DNA of 64,000 nucleotides, taken from positions 1,426,001 through 1,490,000 of the forward strand of contig NC_068564.1 of the NCBI RefSeq assembly GCF_022201045.2, in the 5' to 3' direction. Below the pieces are notes generated by a model, which had not been told where the DNA came from, made no database searches, and saw only the letters and a list, made by a program, of their open reading frames with translations. This DNA comes from Citrus sinensis. Taxonomy: Eukaryota > Streptophyta > Magnoliopsida > Sapindales > Rutaceae. The position numbers were made by a program, and so were the translations under genes. Positions 28,696 to 42,300 of this stretch are shown here, in pieces; the stretch's first letter is position 1, and every line of letters starts with the position of its first letter.

Positions 28696-30411
28696 ATGAA
28701 AGCCGTTGTTCTTCTTTGCCGCCACTTTTCAACTACCAAACCAGTACAAGCCCTAGTTTTGTCAACCCAATACACACTTCTCTCTGGAGACGCATGTAAT
28801 GATATATTGGACAAATACCCAGATATCAAAACATTGAAAAAACTGCATGCCCAGATCATTATTAACCAGCATCTGCACTCAAACCCATCAATTGGCCTCA
28901 AATTGATGAGAACTTATGGTGCATGTGGACAAATGGTGGACACACGCCACGTGTTCGATGAAATTACCAACAAGAATGTTGTTTTCTTCAATGTCTTGAT
29001 TAGAAGCTATGTGAACAACTATTTATATTACGACGCCCTCCATGTTTACAAAAATATGTCTGTCCATGGATTTGACCCGGATTGCTATACATACCCTTGT
29101 GTCTTAAAAGCATGTTCTGGATCGAATAGTTTGCTGGTTGGTTTGCAAATTCATTGTTCTGTTGTGAAAGTAGGGCTTGACTATAATCTGTTTAATGGAA
29201 ATGGGTTGGTTGCCATGTATGGAAAATGTGGTTGTTTGAAAGAGGCTCGGCGAGTGCTCAATGACATGCCTAGTAAAGATGTGGTTACTTGGAATTCAAT
29301 GGTTGCTGGATATGCACAAAATGGGAGGTTTGATGAAGCATTGGATGTTTGCAGAGAAATGGAGTCCTTAAGAATAAAACCTGATGCTGATACTATGGCT
29401 AGCCTATTGCCGTCTGTTACTAATACATCTCCTGAAAATGTTTTGTCTGTGAAGGAAATGTTTCTGAAATTGGATAACAAGAATTTGGTTTCTTGGAATG
29501 TGATGATTGCGGTGTACGCGAACAACTCAATGCCTGCGGAAGCAGTTGATTTATATTTGCAAATGGAGGTGCATGGTATCGAACCTAATGCAATCTCTGT
29601 TGCTAGTGTTCTTCCAGCTTGTGGGGATCTTTCAGCTTTACTGCTAGGAAGGAAGATTCATCGATATGTTGAGAGAAAGAAGCTTCAGCCTAATTTGCGG
29701 TTGGAGAATGCATTGGTTGACATGTATGCGAAGTGTGGAAGTTTAACAGAAGCCAGAACGGTGTTTGATCAAATGAGATGCCAGGATGTTGTGTCATGGA
29801 CTTCCATGATCTCTGCTTATGGAATGAGTGGGCAAGGTTATGATGCTGTTGCCCTTTTTTCAAAAATGCTAATGTCAGGTCTTTGTCCAGATTCCATTGC
29901 CTTTGTTTCGGTTCTCTCAGCTTGCAGCCATGCGGGGTTGTTAGAGGAGGGGAGATACTACTTCAAGATAATGACTGAACAGTACAAGTTAGTACCTAGA
30001 ATAGAACACTTTGCTTGCTTGGTTGATCTCTTGGGACGAGCAGGAAAAGTAGAGGAGGCATATGATTTAATCAAACAGATGCCAATGGAACCGAATGAAA
30101 GAATTTGGGGATCCCTGGTGGCTGCTTGTTGTTTATACTCTAACATGGACATAGGTATTCTTGCCGCTGATCACATTTTTCATTTAGCTCCTAATCAGTC
30201 AGGTTACTATGTCTTGTTATCAAACATCTATGCTAAAGCTGGAAGATGGGGGGATGTAAAAAGAGTGAGAAAATTCATGAACAGCAAAGGAATCAAGAAA
30301 ATGCCCGGCGCTAGTGTTGAGATGAATGATCAAGTGCAGATCATTGCGCTTCCATTGAGGAGTTCCAAATGTTTAACAACTGGCCCGAAGTATGTTCCTC
30401 CGATTGTTTAA
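28696..30411 (+). CDS. PLS-class pentatricopeptide repeat protein, E-type end, no DYW
   Basis: Intronless, 571 residues. Such proteins bind organellar RNA and act in editing, splicing or stability in mitochondria or chloroplasts. Tandem P, L and S repeats run from about residue 50 to 450, with recurring motifs such as KNVVFFNVLIRSYV, KDVVTWNSMVAGYAQNG, KNLVSWNVMIAVYANN, LVDMYAKCG and DVVSWTSMISAYG. An E domain follows (IEHFACLVDLLGRAGKVEEAYDLI, YVLLSNIYAKAGRW, KGIKKMPGASVEM). It most resembles Arabidopsis At3g49142, by memory. The family continues after GASVE with E+ and DYW domains. Here the frame instead gives about 25 unrelated residues and stops, so the deaminase-like part is missing. The N-terminus lacks a clear targeting peptide but is basic. 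Start ATG 28696. Confidence 0.88.
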   Translation: MKAVVLLCRHFSTTKPVQALVLSTQYTLLSGDACNDILDKYPDIKTLKKLHAQIIINQHLHSNPSIGLKLMRTYGACGQMVDTRHVFDEITNKNVVFFNVLIRSYVNNYLYYDALHVYKNMSVHGFDPDCYTYPCVLKACSGSNSLLVGLQIHCSVVKVGLDYNLFNGNGLVAMYGKCGCLKEARRVLNDMPSKDVVTWNSMVAGYAQNGRFDEALDVCREMESLRIKPDADTMASLLPSVTNTSPENVLSVKEMFLKLDNKNLVSWNVMIAVYANNSMPAEAVDLYLQMEVHGIEPNAISVASVLPACGDLSALLLGRKIHRYVERKKLQPNLRLENALVDMYAKCGSLTEARTVFDQMRCQDVVSWTSMISAYGMSGQGYDAVALFSKMLMSGLCPDSIAFVSVLSACSHAGLLEEGRYYFKIMTEQYKLVPRIEHFACLVDLLGRAGKVEEAYDLIKQMPMEPNERIWGSLVAACCLYSNMDIGILAADHIFHLAPNQSGYYVLLSNIYAKAGRWGDVKRVRKFMNSKGIKKMPGASVEMNDQVQIIALPLRSSKCLTTGPKYVPPIV

Positions 30412-31912
<1,501 letters not shown>

Positions 31913-33091
31913 AGCAAGTCAAGCAAAACAGCCAGTTAGCTCCAAGGAATGTGCAATAATATTATAAAATGGCATGACATTGCTGTAATTGTCAATCTAG
32001 CCAATAAATAAAAATGGGCATTCACATCATTTTGTGACTCTTTCTTCTTGTTTTTTTTTAAAGGACTCTTTCTTCTTGTTGATCTCATCATTTCACGATT
32101 TGTTTGCATAGTTGACTTCCAAGTTTTTCTACCCTTACGTGAAAACTGACCGGGAAATCACTGAGTTAATTTTTATATACTTTTACTCGCTTTTGATAAT
32201 CATCTGTCGTGGAAGCATATCGTCATAAGGAGATAATGAGAAAGTAATAGATAATTTATTTTTAGCTGATCAGTTCAACAGAATTAGAGTATTATTTGAC
32301 CAGGTTGGAGAATTTGATAAAGAGTAGTTGGTGGATAAAAACTATTGGCAATCGTTGACACAGTATATATATATATGTGTGTGTGTGATAAGAAGTTTTA
32401 AGGAGAAAAATAGCTGATGAATTTTAAGAATTCAACAAGCAATTTCCCATGAAAGCCTCTTCCTTCAGGCCAAGGTTCTTAGATTTTTCAAAATAACCCT
32501 GATGAATTTTAAGAATTTCAAAACTTTCGTATGCGAAACTTATCGGTTTCGCTTATATTTTTGCCTTACACGACTAGTCATGTACTGAGATTTCTCCTCA
32601 TTTTACAAACAATACCAACGATGTTAGATTACTCGGAAAATAACATAATTCTTTTATGAAAGTGGGTATTAGTTCCACTATTGAAGCAAGTGTATGAAGC
32701 CGCAAATTAGGGTCAAAAGGAAAGCGCATGGAAGCTTCGTCAAGTTCCAAGTGGGATCTAGCAATCTAGCTTTGTCGATGATATTGACTTTTCATGCTTT
32801 GGCCCTTTGGTAATTTCAAAAGATAAATGAGGGTTTTTACACTGCAAAGCACCAAAAGTCTGTAATAAAATTGAGCACCAAGAGTCCAAGACTGAATCTC
32901 TCTTTGGAGAGAGAGGAAAAAAAAAAGGGAACAAAACAAGGGAAAAAAAAACATTAAACAAAATAGAAACTACTGACATATCAAAAATATTAAAACCGTA
33001 AGTATGTGAAGATAGCATAGCACTCTAAAATAACGTCTAAACGATGAGGATGGCCTGTGAGCTTATAAGGTTAGGGGTAGCCGCTCTGTGT
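31913..33091. other. Chitinase 3' flank and pyruvate kinase 3' flank
   Basis: Contains a TA/TG microsatellite (about 32363-32388), a repeated TGATGAATTTTAAGAATT string (about 32416 and 32500) and the chitinase relic described separately. Open frames on the minus strand are A/T-biased and unsupported. Confidence 0.5.
32661..32697 (+). pseudogene. Relic of a chitinase C-terminus
   Basis: AGTTCCACTATTGAAGCAAG and the next codons read SSTIEASV then TGA, against SSSIRASV-stop in the intact chitinase. The sequence before (GTGGGTATT against ATGGGTACA) also matches. Only about 37 bases remain, about 0.8 kb downstream of the intact gene, suggesting a lost tandem copy. Short, so chance is not excluded. 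Confidence 0.5.
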
Positions 33092-36000
33092 CTACACTTT
33101 GCGGACCTGAATATTGTGAGTGGATTGGAACCGCCAGATGGGTTGTCTGCCACTCTGAAGAAGTGCTACCTCTTCTCCTTCCTTTACCATTCCTTGTTTC
33201 TGCATATGAAGAAGGTATTAGTGACACAAAATATGATTCTAAAGAATATTATTAGTCTAAGACATATTTCATGAAAACCATGGAATCTATTACTTAATAA
33301 ATGGAGATGATGGCCAAATATGCCTATTTTTTTAGATATGGTAAACTATCATCAGTGCTCCAAACTGCTCCTTGTATAACAGTGGCACTGCTGATAGCAA
33401 AAGTAAAGCATATAATCATAGCTTCTATGCACATCCACTACCCCCCAAGGGTTGAAAGTTGATATTACTAGGATTACAAAGTTGAATGCTGTCCGGCAAT
33501 TGCAAAAAAAAAAATTCCATGATTTGATGTCCGTAGAAAGTGGCTAACTTGGTTCCTCAAAAGAATTACCCAGAGCTTGTTCCAGGTCAAGCTATGAACC
33601 AAATTATGGGCAAATAAACGCATCCCAATCACTAGTTTAATGAGATATGAAAACTCACCTGCAATAAACCTAAGGCATTGTCAAAGGTTTCTTCAGCATC
33701 GTCTGAGAACTCCATGTAGATGGGGCAAACTCCTTGATACAAAGACAGCCTTTGCTGAATCCTCTTCCTGCATGACCATCAAAGTGATACAATTATAAAG
33801 ACTTTTCACTTTTTGAACGTAACAGCCAGTTTTTTAAATTAGCAGTTATTTATATATTTAATTTTTTTTTTCCCGAAAAGATTTATATATATAAGGTTAC
33901 TCAGCTAATCAGTGGTAGTACAGAATAAGAGGGTAGGACATCACTATTTCCAGTACAAATTAAGCAGGAAAATTTATTTAAGCGTGCAGTTTTTGCCTAC
34001 AGCATGATGAGGTGCACTACTAGGAAAACCATAACCTCAGGCAGGCAAAATAGGCACACAACATCATAACATTATTGGTATCCAGGAACATGTAGAACTT
34101 ACTCATTTGTGAAGGCAAATATAGTGCCAGAAGGTCGATAATGGCTCAGTAATATAGCCATAAAACCAGTTCTAGTGAAGACAACGATGGAAGTTCCAAG
34201 CGTGTTGGACATCATGGTCGCATGGTATGCAAACATCTCGCTCATGTGGTTCTACAGAAAACATGAAGCTTGCAGTAAGTTCATGGTTGACAATCAAAAT
34301 GAAAGAGGAAAAAAAAAAGTGCAAAATGCAAAAGTAAACCCCATGCAGTATAGCAAAACACATGAGGTATCTGCTAGGTAACCTTGAAAGCTTGACCAAG
34401 ATTTGGTGGCATTGCACCACCTGTTATGGTTGCTTCAGTCCGTAATGAGACAGTGTGCATTACTTTCACGGCTTTCAATGGGAACCTGTACAGGAGCAAA
34501 ATCAATTTATTAATCCCGTATAAAATGAAAACTGTTTTTAGCTACAACAGCCGCATCATTTCAAGGTCAAAATTTGGCTTTAAGGCTTGGCTAGAGAGAT
34601 ACCACTTTAAACCTGGTAACTAGAGTAAGTTCAATCAAACATGCTTTGCTAATGGTGAAGCAAATTTCTGACATGCAAAAATTGCTCTTAAATAGGAAGA
34701 GAAGTATGGGTTTTCTATGGTGGGGCACACCTCTAAAAAATGCTTAACATTCTGAACAGCTTTCTACAGTTACTCTAATTTACTGTTCCTTTAGTTGGGA
34801 AAGAAAGTAACTCACTTCCCATGAGCAGTTTCTCCAGAAAGCATGACGGCGTCAGCACCCTCTCGGACAGCAATGGCAATGTCTGAGACCTCTGCTCTGG
34901 TTGGAGTTGGATGAACAATCATGCTTTCCAACATATTGGTGGCCACAATAACAGCTTTCCCCATGCTACGACAAGTCCTTATTATCTCTTCCTACATTTT
35001 CTCAAAGATTTCTATGTCAGCAAATAAAATGCCTTGATAGAGGATGACATTCTAGGCATTGCTCTTATATCAGAGATGAATACTACCTGCAGAAGTGGAA
35101 CCTCCTCAATAGGAAGTTCTGCACCAAGATCACCTCTTGCAACCATTGCCTAAAATAAGAAAGGCACGTAATTTTCAGCCGTTAGTACAAACCATCATAT
35201 ACTGTTTAAGACGAAGATGAAAGGCAAGGATTCAGGTGATCACCCCATCAGATGCTGTGATAATTGAATGCAAATTGGGTATAGAGTCTGCACTTTCAAT
35301 CTTTACAATTACATGTATGTCTGCGCCGCAGCCTGCAGTTCAATTTGGCACAAACTCATATATGGTTAATCAAAAACACAGAATAAAGTGAATATTCTTA
35401 TTTATTTCCTAGATACAAGATTTGAAACTAAGAGTTTACTTTTCAGATAATTCTTCAATTCATGAACTACTTGTGCATCTTTGACAAAGGAAACAGCATA
35501 GAAGTCAACTTTGTTGTCCACTCCAAATTTTATATCGTCCCAATCTTTCTCTGCAGAAACCAATGCAAACAATTATGTCCATTTGCAAAATGTAGTACCA
35601 CTTTACCAATTTAGACAGGAAAGGTGGATTGGGGGTGAGAGACAGCATAATTATCTTCAAATATGAATGACATAAATGATAATTCCAGGTCCAACCAGTT
35701 ATGGAAGGCAGTGTTGCGCTTTTTCCCCGAACATTCAGATGCCGCCTAGACTTAAGCTCTCCTCCATCCACCACTTCACATTTCACTGAATCTTCTGTCT
35801 TTGATTTCACCAACAATGACATCATACCACCTAGAGATCATAAATTAAGGGGTCAGAGGAGCACACAGACCATAGCAAGAACTAGGTTAGTGTCAGGTAA
35901 ATAATCTGACGAAAGTCCTTGCAGAACACTCTAAATTTTTCTTAATAATATAGAAGAAGAAACAACAGATCACTAAATGTACCATCAACAAGAAGCATGT

Positions 36001-37474
36001 CACCCACTTCTACATCATTAACAAAGTCATCATAGTTAACACTGACACATTCAGCACTGCCAACTCCTCTCTGTATCGTAAAAGTGAATTCCTGCCCAGA
36101 TGTTAAAGTGATTGGTTGTGGTAAGTCTCCACTCCTAACCTCCGGTCCCTGATAACAAAGAAAACTATATTTAACAAAAACTCAAATGAAAACTAAAGCA
36201 TCTTCTTTACAAAACTTGAACAACTGTACTATGACAGACAGACAAAAGTCCACGAAAATCAACTGACTAAGGTAACCCGTTGTAAGAATCATATATAGAA
36301 GTAAGAAAAGAAACAAATAAAGGGAAACCTGCCTTGGTATCAAGCATGATTGCAATAACGTTGTCTTTGGATTGTGCATTATATTCTTTAACCAAATCAA
36401 TAACTTTTTGATGAGAAGCGTGGTCTCCATGAGACATGTTCAAACGAGCAACATTCATTCCAGCCTCGGCCAGCTTCCATATCATTTCCCTTGTGTTAGT
36501 TGAAGGACCAATGGTGCACACAATCTTGGTCTTGCGTCTAACAGTTGGCTTGGTCCACATGCTCACTGATGTGTCACCTAATTGCTGAAGTCCCCCAAAA
36601 TGCTGAAATTCCCCATCTCTCTGTTCATAACCATGTTACAAAGTCTTTAATTAATACTATCAACCATTCAACAAACAAGGGCATAAGCACCAACTCTTAA
36701 CAGCTTAAAAGATAGTTAAAATTAACAAAATGTTAGACATGTAGAGCAAACCTTCTATTGTTCAAGCTTGTTCAAGTAACTCTATTCATTTTTGCAATGA
36801 AAAGTTCAAGATTAATTCTACACCTTTTAACAACCAAGAGAAAATCATCTGTACAAACTGGAGTGACCTGATAATGACTCGAATAGTTAAAAAGCGAAAT
36901 TCACTTCTCATGCCAAGTCAATTTGAGTGGACAAGTTTGCACATGTAGTATTACTCTTTCATCAAAGATTTTAGTATCAAAATCCACTTCTGTTTGCCCC
37001 CACTGTAGCAACTCAACAAACTGAGCAAATTAAACATACAGATCCTTCAAATTTTCTCCTAACATTTTCTAAACTAACAAAATGAGCATAAACTAGACTC
37101 TAATTAGTTAAATATAAGCATTTGGCACTCCTCTTTTTTCATCTGTTCATGACAGCCTGTCACTTTATCCATTTTCACATGCATTTTTCTAAAAAAATCG
37201 TAATTCAAGAAATTCAGTGTAGACAAACAGCACAAACCTTAGGTACGTCCTCAGGAGACACAGGGACAACCTCAGGTTCGACACGTGTGGCTTTCTGAGC
37301 AGAGATTTTAGGGCTTTTGCGAACAAGTGTAACTCTCTTCTTCTCCTCACGTGACAGCACGGTCGAAGCGAAGCTAGAAGGCTTTAGCTTCTCGCTAGCC
37401 CGCTCTTGCGCGGATCCCGAGGCAGGACACATAAACGAACTCTGAATCGATCGTGTAGCCACTACCTGAGCCAT
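33092..37474 (-). CDS. PKP-BETA1: Plastidial pyruvate kinase, beta-type subunit
   Basis: Converts phosphoenolpyruvate and ADP to pyruvate and ATP in plastids, feeding fatty-acid synthesis. Twelve exons (minus strand, in order): 37474-37238, 36620-36333, 36148-35983, 35830-35696, 35550-35440, 35332-35244, 35149-35087, 34991-34816, 34485-34383, 34251-34103, 33767-33659, 33199-33092. They total 577 residues. The start [11 protein letters not shown] and the collinear sequence match Arabidopsis PKP-beta1 (At5g52920, from memory), so orthology is likely. A transit peptide covers about 1-65. Conserved sites: [50 protein letters not shown] and SGETAHGK. It ends [10 protein letters not shown]. The second intron has an AAG-GC donor in place of GT, the only choice that keeps the conserved DTK-GPEVR junction. 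It works with an alpha subunit (family knowledge). Confidence 0.95.
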
Positions 37475-39376
37475 TGCTAGAGAAGAAAAGCAAAACGAAA
37501 AATGAATTGCTGAGAGAGAATGTGAACGGAGATGATGAAACGGAGAGTTCTGATTTGAGGATTTGAAGTGAGAGAGAGTGTGTAATAGTTTTAATTTTGA
37601 TTCAGAGTTTGGAGAAATCGCCGCTAAATTTGGCGGACGGGTAGAGGGAGGGACAAGGTAGGCGAGAGAAAGAGAAAGAGGCGCTTAGTTCGTATCGAAG
37701 AATTTTTTTTTTTTTTTTTAAATATATTTAAAACGGTTAGACTTTTTGCATTTACTCGTGCAAGGCGGGTGATGTTTACACGACGTCGTTCCTTCCACTT
37801 TTTTTTTTTTGTTTGCATTTTTTCTTTATTATTTATTTCTCTAAAATTAGTAAATTTTCAGAATAGAATGTCGTTGTTAATTAATTAACACGTGTGAAAG
37901 GAGGTTTGCCGAAAAGAGTACGCTGTTTTTTTTAAAGTCAATGCCTGATATTAGGTGAGCCGCTTTGTTAGATGATTTCATTTTTCTCATCACTGTGATA
38001 TTTGATAATGATGTATGATAACTTTTATATCATAATTGTTAAAAAATTATAATTATAAAATAAAAATTAATAATATATAATAAATATAATTTTAATAAAA
38101 ATAATAAAAATTCTATAAATTTTTCACCATATAGCATAAAAAGTTCAAGTCCGTATATCTTATTTCCACATTTCGGTTCCCAATTCTGAAGCTCTGTGAA
38201 AAAAAAAAAACGTCTTTGGAGTACTCCACTTTCCACTTGAGCTAGATGTGGAATTTTGATTGTTGCTGGTAAAATCTGCAAGGCTCGATTGTACGTCAAA
38301 ACGTTTATTAAGGTGTTCAAAATGTGAAAATGAGAAATGACCGTGATGTCCGTTGAGATATGAAGGATTTGTTGATATATTTACGATAAATGAGTTGAGT
38401 GACGAGTGTGATGACAAAGGAGATGCAACCAATTATTCGGCACCCTTGGTCCAAAAAGGCTGTATGTCCCATCTCTCTTCCACTAAGCCCAGTCCATTCT
38501 TCACCCTTTCTCTTATAGGAATGCGGTAAAGTTAGATTATGATGAAACTTAAATCTGTCACAACTTGATAACTAATAAATCAAAAATAAAATCAACAAAC
38601 TATTCTTAAGTTTTTTTAATAACAACTTTAGAATTGGTGTAAGTTGTATGGTAATATAACTTAACAAGGTTCGTTTGATAGATAATGAATTCTAAATGTT
38701 TTAGCTCATTTTTCTAGGCCAATGGAAAATGAGCTTAAACGTGAATATATTTTATAAAATAATATGAGTAAATAGTATTATAACTCAAAAATAATTATGA
38801 TAAATTTTAAAAAAGATAAATTTCTTTGATGTGTGTATTCTATATATACTTATTAGATTAAAAAAATTACTACCAAATAATTTATATTAAATTTTAAACC
38901 TAGAAATAAAAATATTAAGTAAGTTTTATCCAGAAATCAATTTATTCCAAATTTTTATTATAATCACAAAGTCTTTAAATGATAGGTCATTTGTTTTTAT
39001 GTGTTTTTTATTTTTAAGCAATAACTCCTGCACCTGTTGAAGTTATCTCCTTACCACTAAGGGGAGCTGCCCCAAACGCATGCTAAATCTGGAAATAAAT
39101 AAATTTTCAAATCAGATTCTTCCACGCCAACGGTTGCAATTACTACTCAATACACCCGCATTAGTAGATTCCCCCACCAGGTGGACAATCTTTAGCGCGG
39201 GAAAATTCATATCCTCATTCATTTGGCGCCACCAGCCGCCCTAACCCCTTAAATTTATTTTCATTTGTCTAACCTCAAATCATCTCTCTCTCTGTGGATC
39301 GGTAAACCAACTAGTACACACTTTAAACAGAACTTCGATTCAGATAGAAAACGGCACCGTTCTCTTACAAACAAAG
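37475..39376. other. Divergent intergenic region between pyruvate kinase and TIMELESS
   Basis: About 1.9 kb. The pyruvate kinase leader side (37475-37640) is purine-rich, with GAGAGAGAGTGTGTAATAG-like sequence. The middle (37690-39050) is AT-rich with poly-T runs and no gene. The TIMELESS side (39180-39376) carries E2F-type sites and a CT-rich leader. I see no transposon ends. Confidence 0.5.
39195..39230. promoter_or_regulatory. Paired E2F-type sites upstream of TIMELESS
   Basis: GCGCGGGAAAA at 39195-39205 (complement TTTTCCCGCGC) and TTTGGCGCC at 39222-39230 both fit TTT(C/G)(C/G)CGC. They are 147-182 bases before the ATG at 39377. Replication-fork genes in plants are commonly E2F targets, so S-phase expression is inferred. 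Confidence 0.6.
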
Positions 39377-42300
39377 ATGGAAACAGAAGGTTTATCGGTG
39401 ATTTGCGCCGGCCTGGGTATCATCGAAGAGGACGAAAAGGGAAACCGGATTGGCTACTCCAAGGGCGAGCAGTGTTCAGGTAAATTTCGCTAAAACAAAA
39501 AATTAAATTAGATGGGTGAAAAATATGATCTAATTTAGTACATGATTTGATTCTTCCCTAATTTTATCGACAGAGAATCTAAAGGATTTGCTGAGATTCT
39601 TGAGACGTGATGATCCTCAGAAGCGAGAAGTATTTAAGCAAGTGTGTAAATGGAGCATTGTTTCTAAAGATTTGATACCAATTATTGAACACTGTCAAGA
39701 TGATCGAAATTTGGTCTTGAATTCCGGTAATTGCTATTTATTTTATATATTTACTCATTTGATTTTTGAGATAAAGGGTTGAGATAATATTATATTTTTA
39801 AATTTTCATTTTTGGTCTTTTATTATGCAGTGAAGGTATTGGTGTTTGTAACAATGCCGATTGAGTCTTCATCCAATGATATCCCTCAACAGATTGAGTA
39901 TCTTTGGGGATTAAAGTCTGCCATTACGTGCAGTGATACAGTTGCGGTGATTGTCTCACTTCTCGAAGGTCCACTAGAGAATTTAGAACGGTAAGGCCAA
40001 GGCATAGTTTGTGCTACTTTCATTGATTAGAATGTGAGCATGCTAATTTAAAGTAGTGATATCACAGTAAATGTTAATCCCAGTTAGGAATTTATCTATA
40101 GTACTGGCATCATTGCAGGAAGTTCATCATCTGGCAATATTTAACTTTGATTCATATTTTAGAAATTCATAACATGTTAAAATCTATTTGATGGTCTGGA
40201 ATGCAAAAGTAAGAATTGCTTGCACTTTCTACTTTTTCATGCTATTGGTTTCACATGCTTTACTTTTGAGTTTTGATGTGACATTATTATTATTGCTGTT
40301 ATTAATGAAGACTGTAATAACATACAGTGAAGCATTCACGGAGGATGACTGGAAGTTGGTCCAGTTAGTTCTGACTTTATTCCGAAACATTCTTGCTGTC
40401 CAAGATATTCCGTTGCAGCAGAAGGCTGGGGGTTCTGCCATTCAATATGTATCACTGAGAGATAGATTTCTAGAACTTTTGTTTAATGAGAATGTGATGG
40501 ACATAATTATTGTCATAACTCAGCATGTTTGTGGTTCTTGTGGTTATTTTCGGCAAGACAACTTGCTTTTATTGGAAATTTTTCACTACATATTTATGGG
40601 TCAGGATCCAGAGTTGATTGCCAAAGCTCATCAAAGGGGTTCCAAGGTGGATCCATTCATCTTCTTCTTTATTTTTCCTATCTCTTCTTTAATTTTTCCA
40701 GGATTTTTTATTTGAAATGTTCAATCTGGATTGCAAAAGAAAATTAAAAAAATTAATTCTCAGTATGAAAAATATATTATGAGGAAGATTAGGAGCTGAT
40801 TGTTTCGCAGCCTAGGTTTAATATGCTATTTACAAAACAATAAGCAAATTTTCTTTTTAAATCTCTCATTTTTTTTTAGTATGAAAATTATTTATGGATG
40901 TCATTATTAACATAGTCACTTAGTTGATTAGTGATATGAGTCGGTTGGTCTCTTCTAATGACTTTTGATGTGCTAGACGGACGGAGACACCAAAGATCCT
41001 CTTGATAGTCTCAAATCCATAATAGTAGAAGAGCAAGAGAAAAGAAGGCTCTCAAGACTACACAATCTGGTTCGACACTCACAGTTTAGTGGAACATTTG
41101 CAAGGCTTGCCATTGTACGAAGTTTAACCTATTGCTGGTATTAATACAGGTGCTGTTTAGAAATTTAGTAACTTTAGTATTTTCTTTTGAAAAGGATGGT
41201 TCTAAAGCTGTGTTTAAGGGGAACCCTGCTTCTGCTTCTCACAACCCCATCATTAAACCTCACAAAGGCCAAAAGGGTATGAGTAAAAAGATTATGTGGG
41301 ACCAAGGAAGCTTACCTTCAACAAAGGATAATGTTTTGGAGTTGCTGTATGATTTCCTTAACCAGTTTCTATCAGGAAGTTACAATGGTATATCTTTTGG
41401 AAGTCTTTATTTTTATTCTTGCTCCCTCCTTCTCTTCCCCTTTGGTCTTAAAGCTGGTATTTATATGTAAACCAAACTGTGTGTCAGTGCTGATGCAGTC
41501 AATTCAGGAGGATATAGAAAAGGAGGCTCCTGCTATTCAGAGCAGCGACATCATTTCATTTTTCCGGGTTGCCCAGTTTTTGGTTTCATTTCAGTATCAC
41601 AAAATTGCGTTCTCAAAGGTGAGGGCTATGGGTACTGATATGTCAGGCTTTTTAAATTATGTTCAAAGGTGAGGATGACTCACCATAGCTTTGCTAGCTG
41701 CTAAGGACTGACATTGTTAAATTTAGATAAAGTGATGTCTGCTTTTTATGGAGGTTAGTAGAAGTTCAAATAATGTGACCATGATCCTAAGATTTCTGCA
41801 CTCAGTTCCTCTTTTTTGTTTTATTTATTTGTTATAACCTGATATTCTTGCTTCTAAATGTTTACTTGGCTTTATCATTGTAGTTAAACTTCATTTTCTA
41901 ACTATTGGTGTGAATTTTGTGATTAAACAGCCAGCCCTGGAAAAAGAAGCACTTGAAGCTTCCACTACTGAATTTGCTGATAGCACTTTGTTTAAAGGCA
42001 ACATATGTGGACCAATCGCATCAACAATGGATGAATCTATGTTTAAGCTTGTCATTTCCAAATGGCAAGATGCTTCTGAGGACTTGAAGAAAACAAATAA
42101 TTATAAGTTTATGTCAGCAGCAGGTTCTCTTATGAAGAATATGGTGATAAATACTTTCTAATTTTAAGCTTTTAAATACATGCTTTTAATTGTTGATATT
42201 TCTTAGCCTCTCATATATGTCTTTACTTCAATGGTCTGGATATGCGTGTAAAAGTATGTAAGCAGTTCTGCATGATTCTGCTGTTCGAGGAATAGACTTG

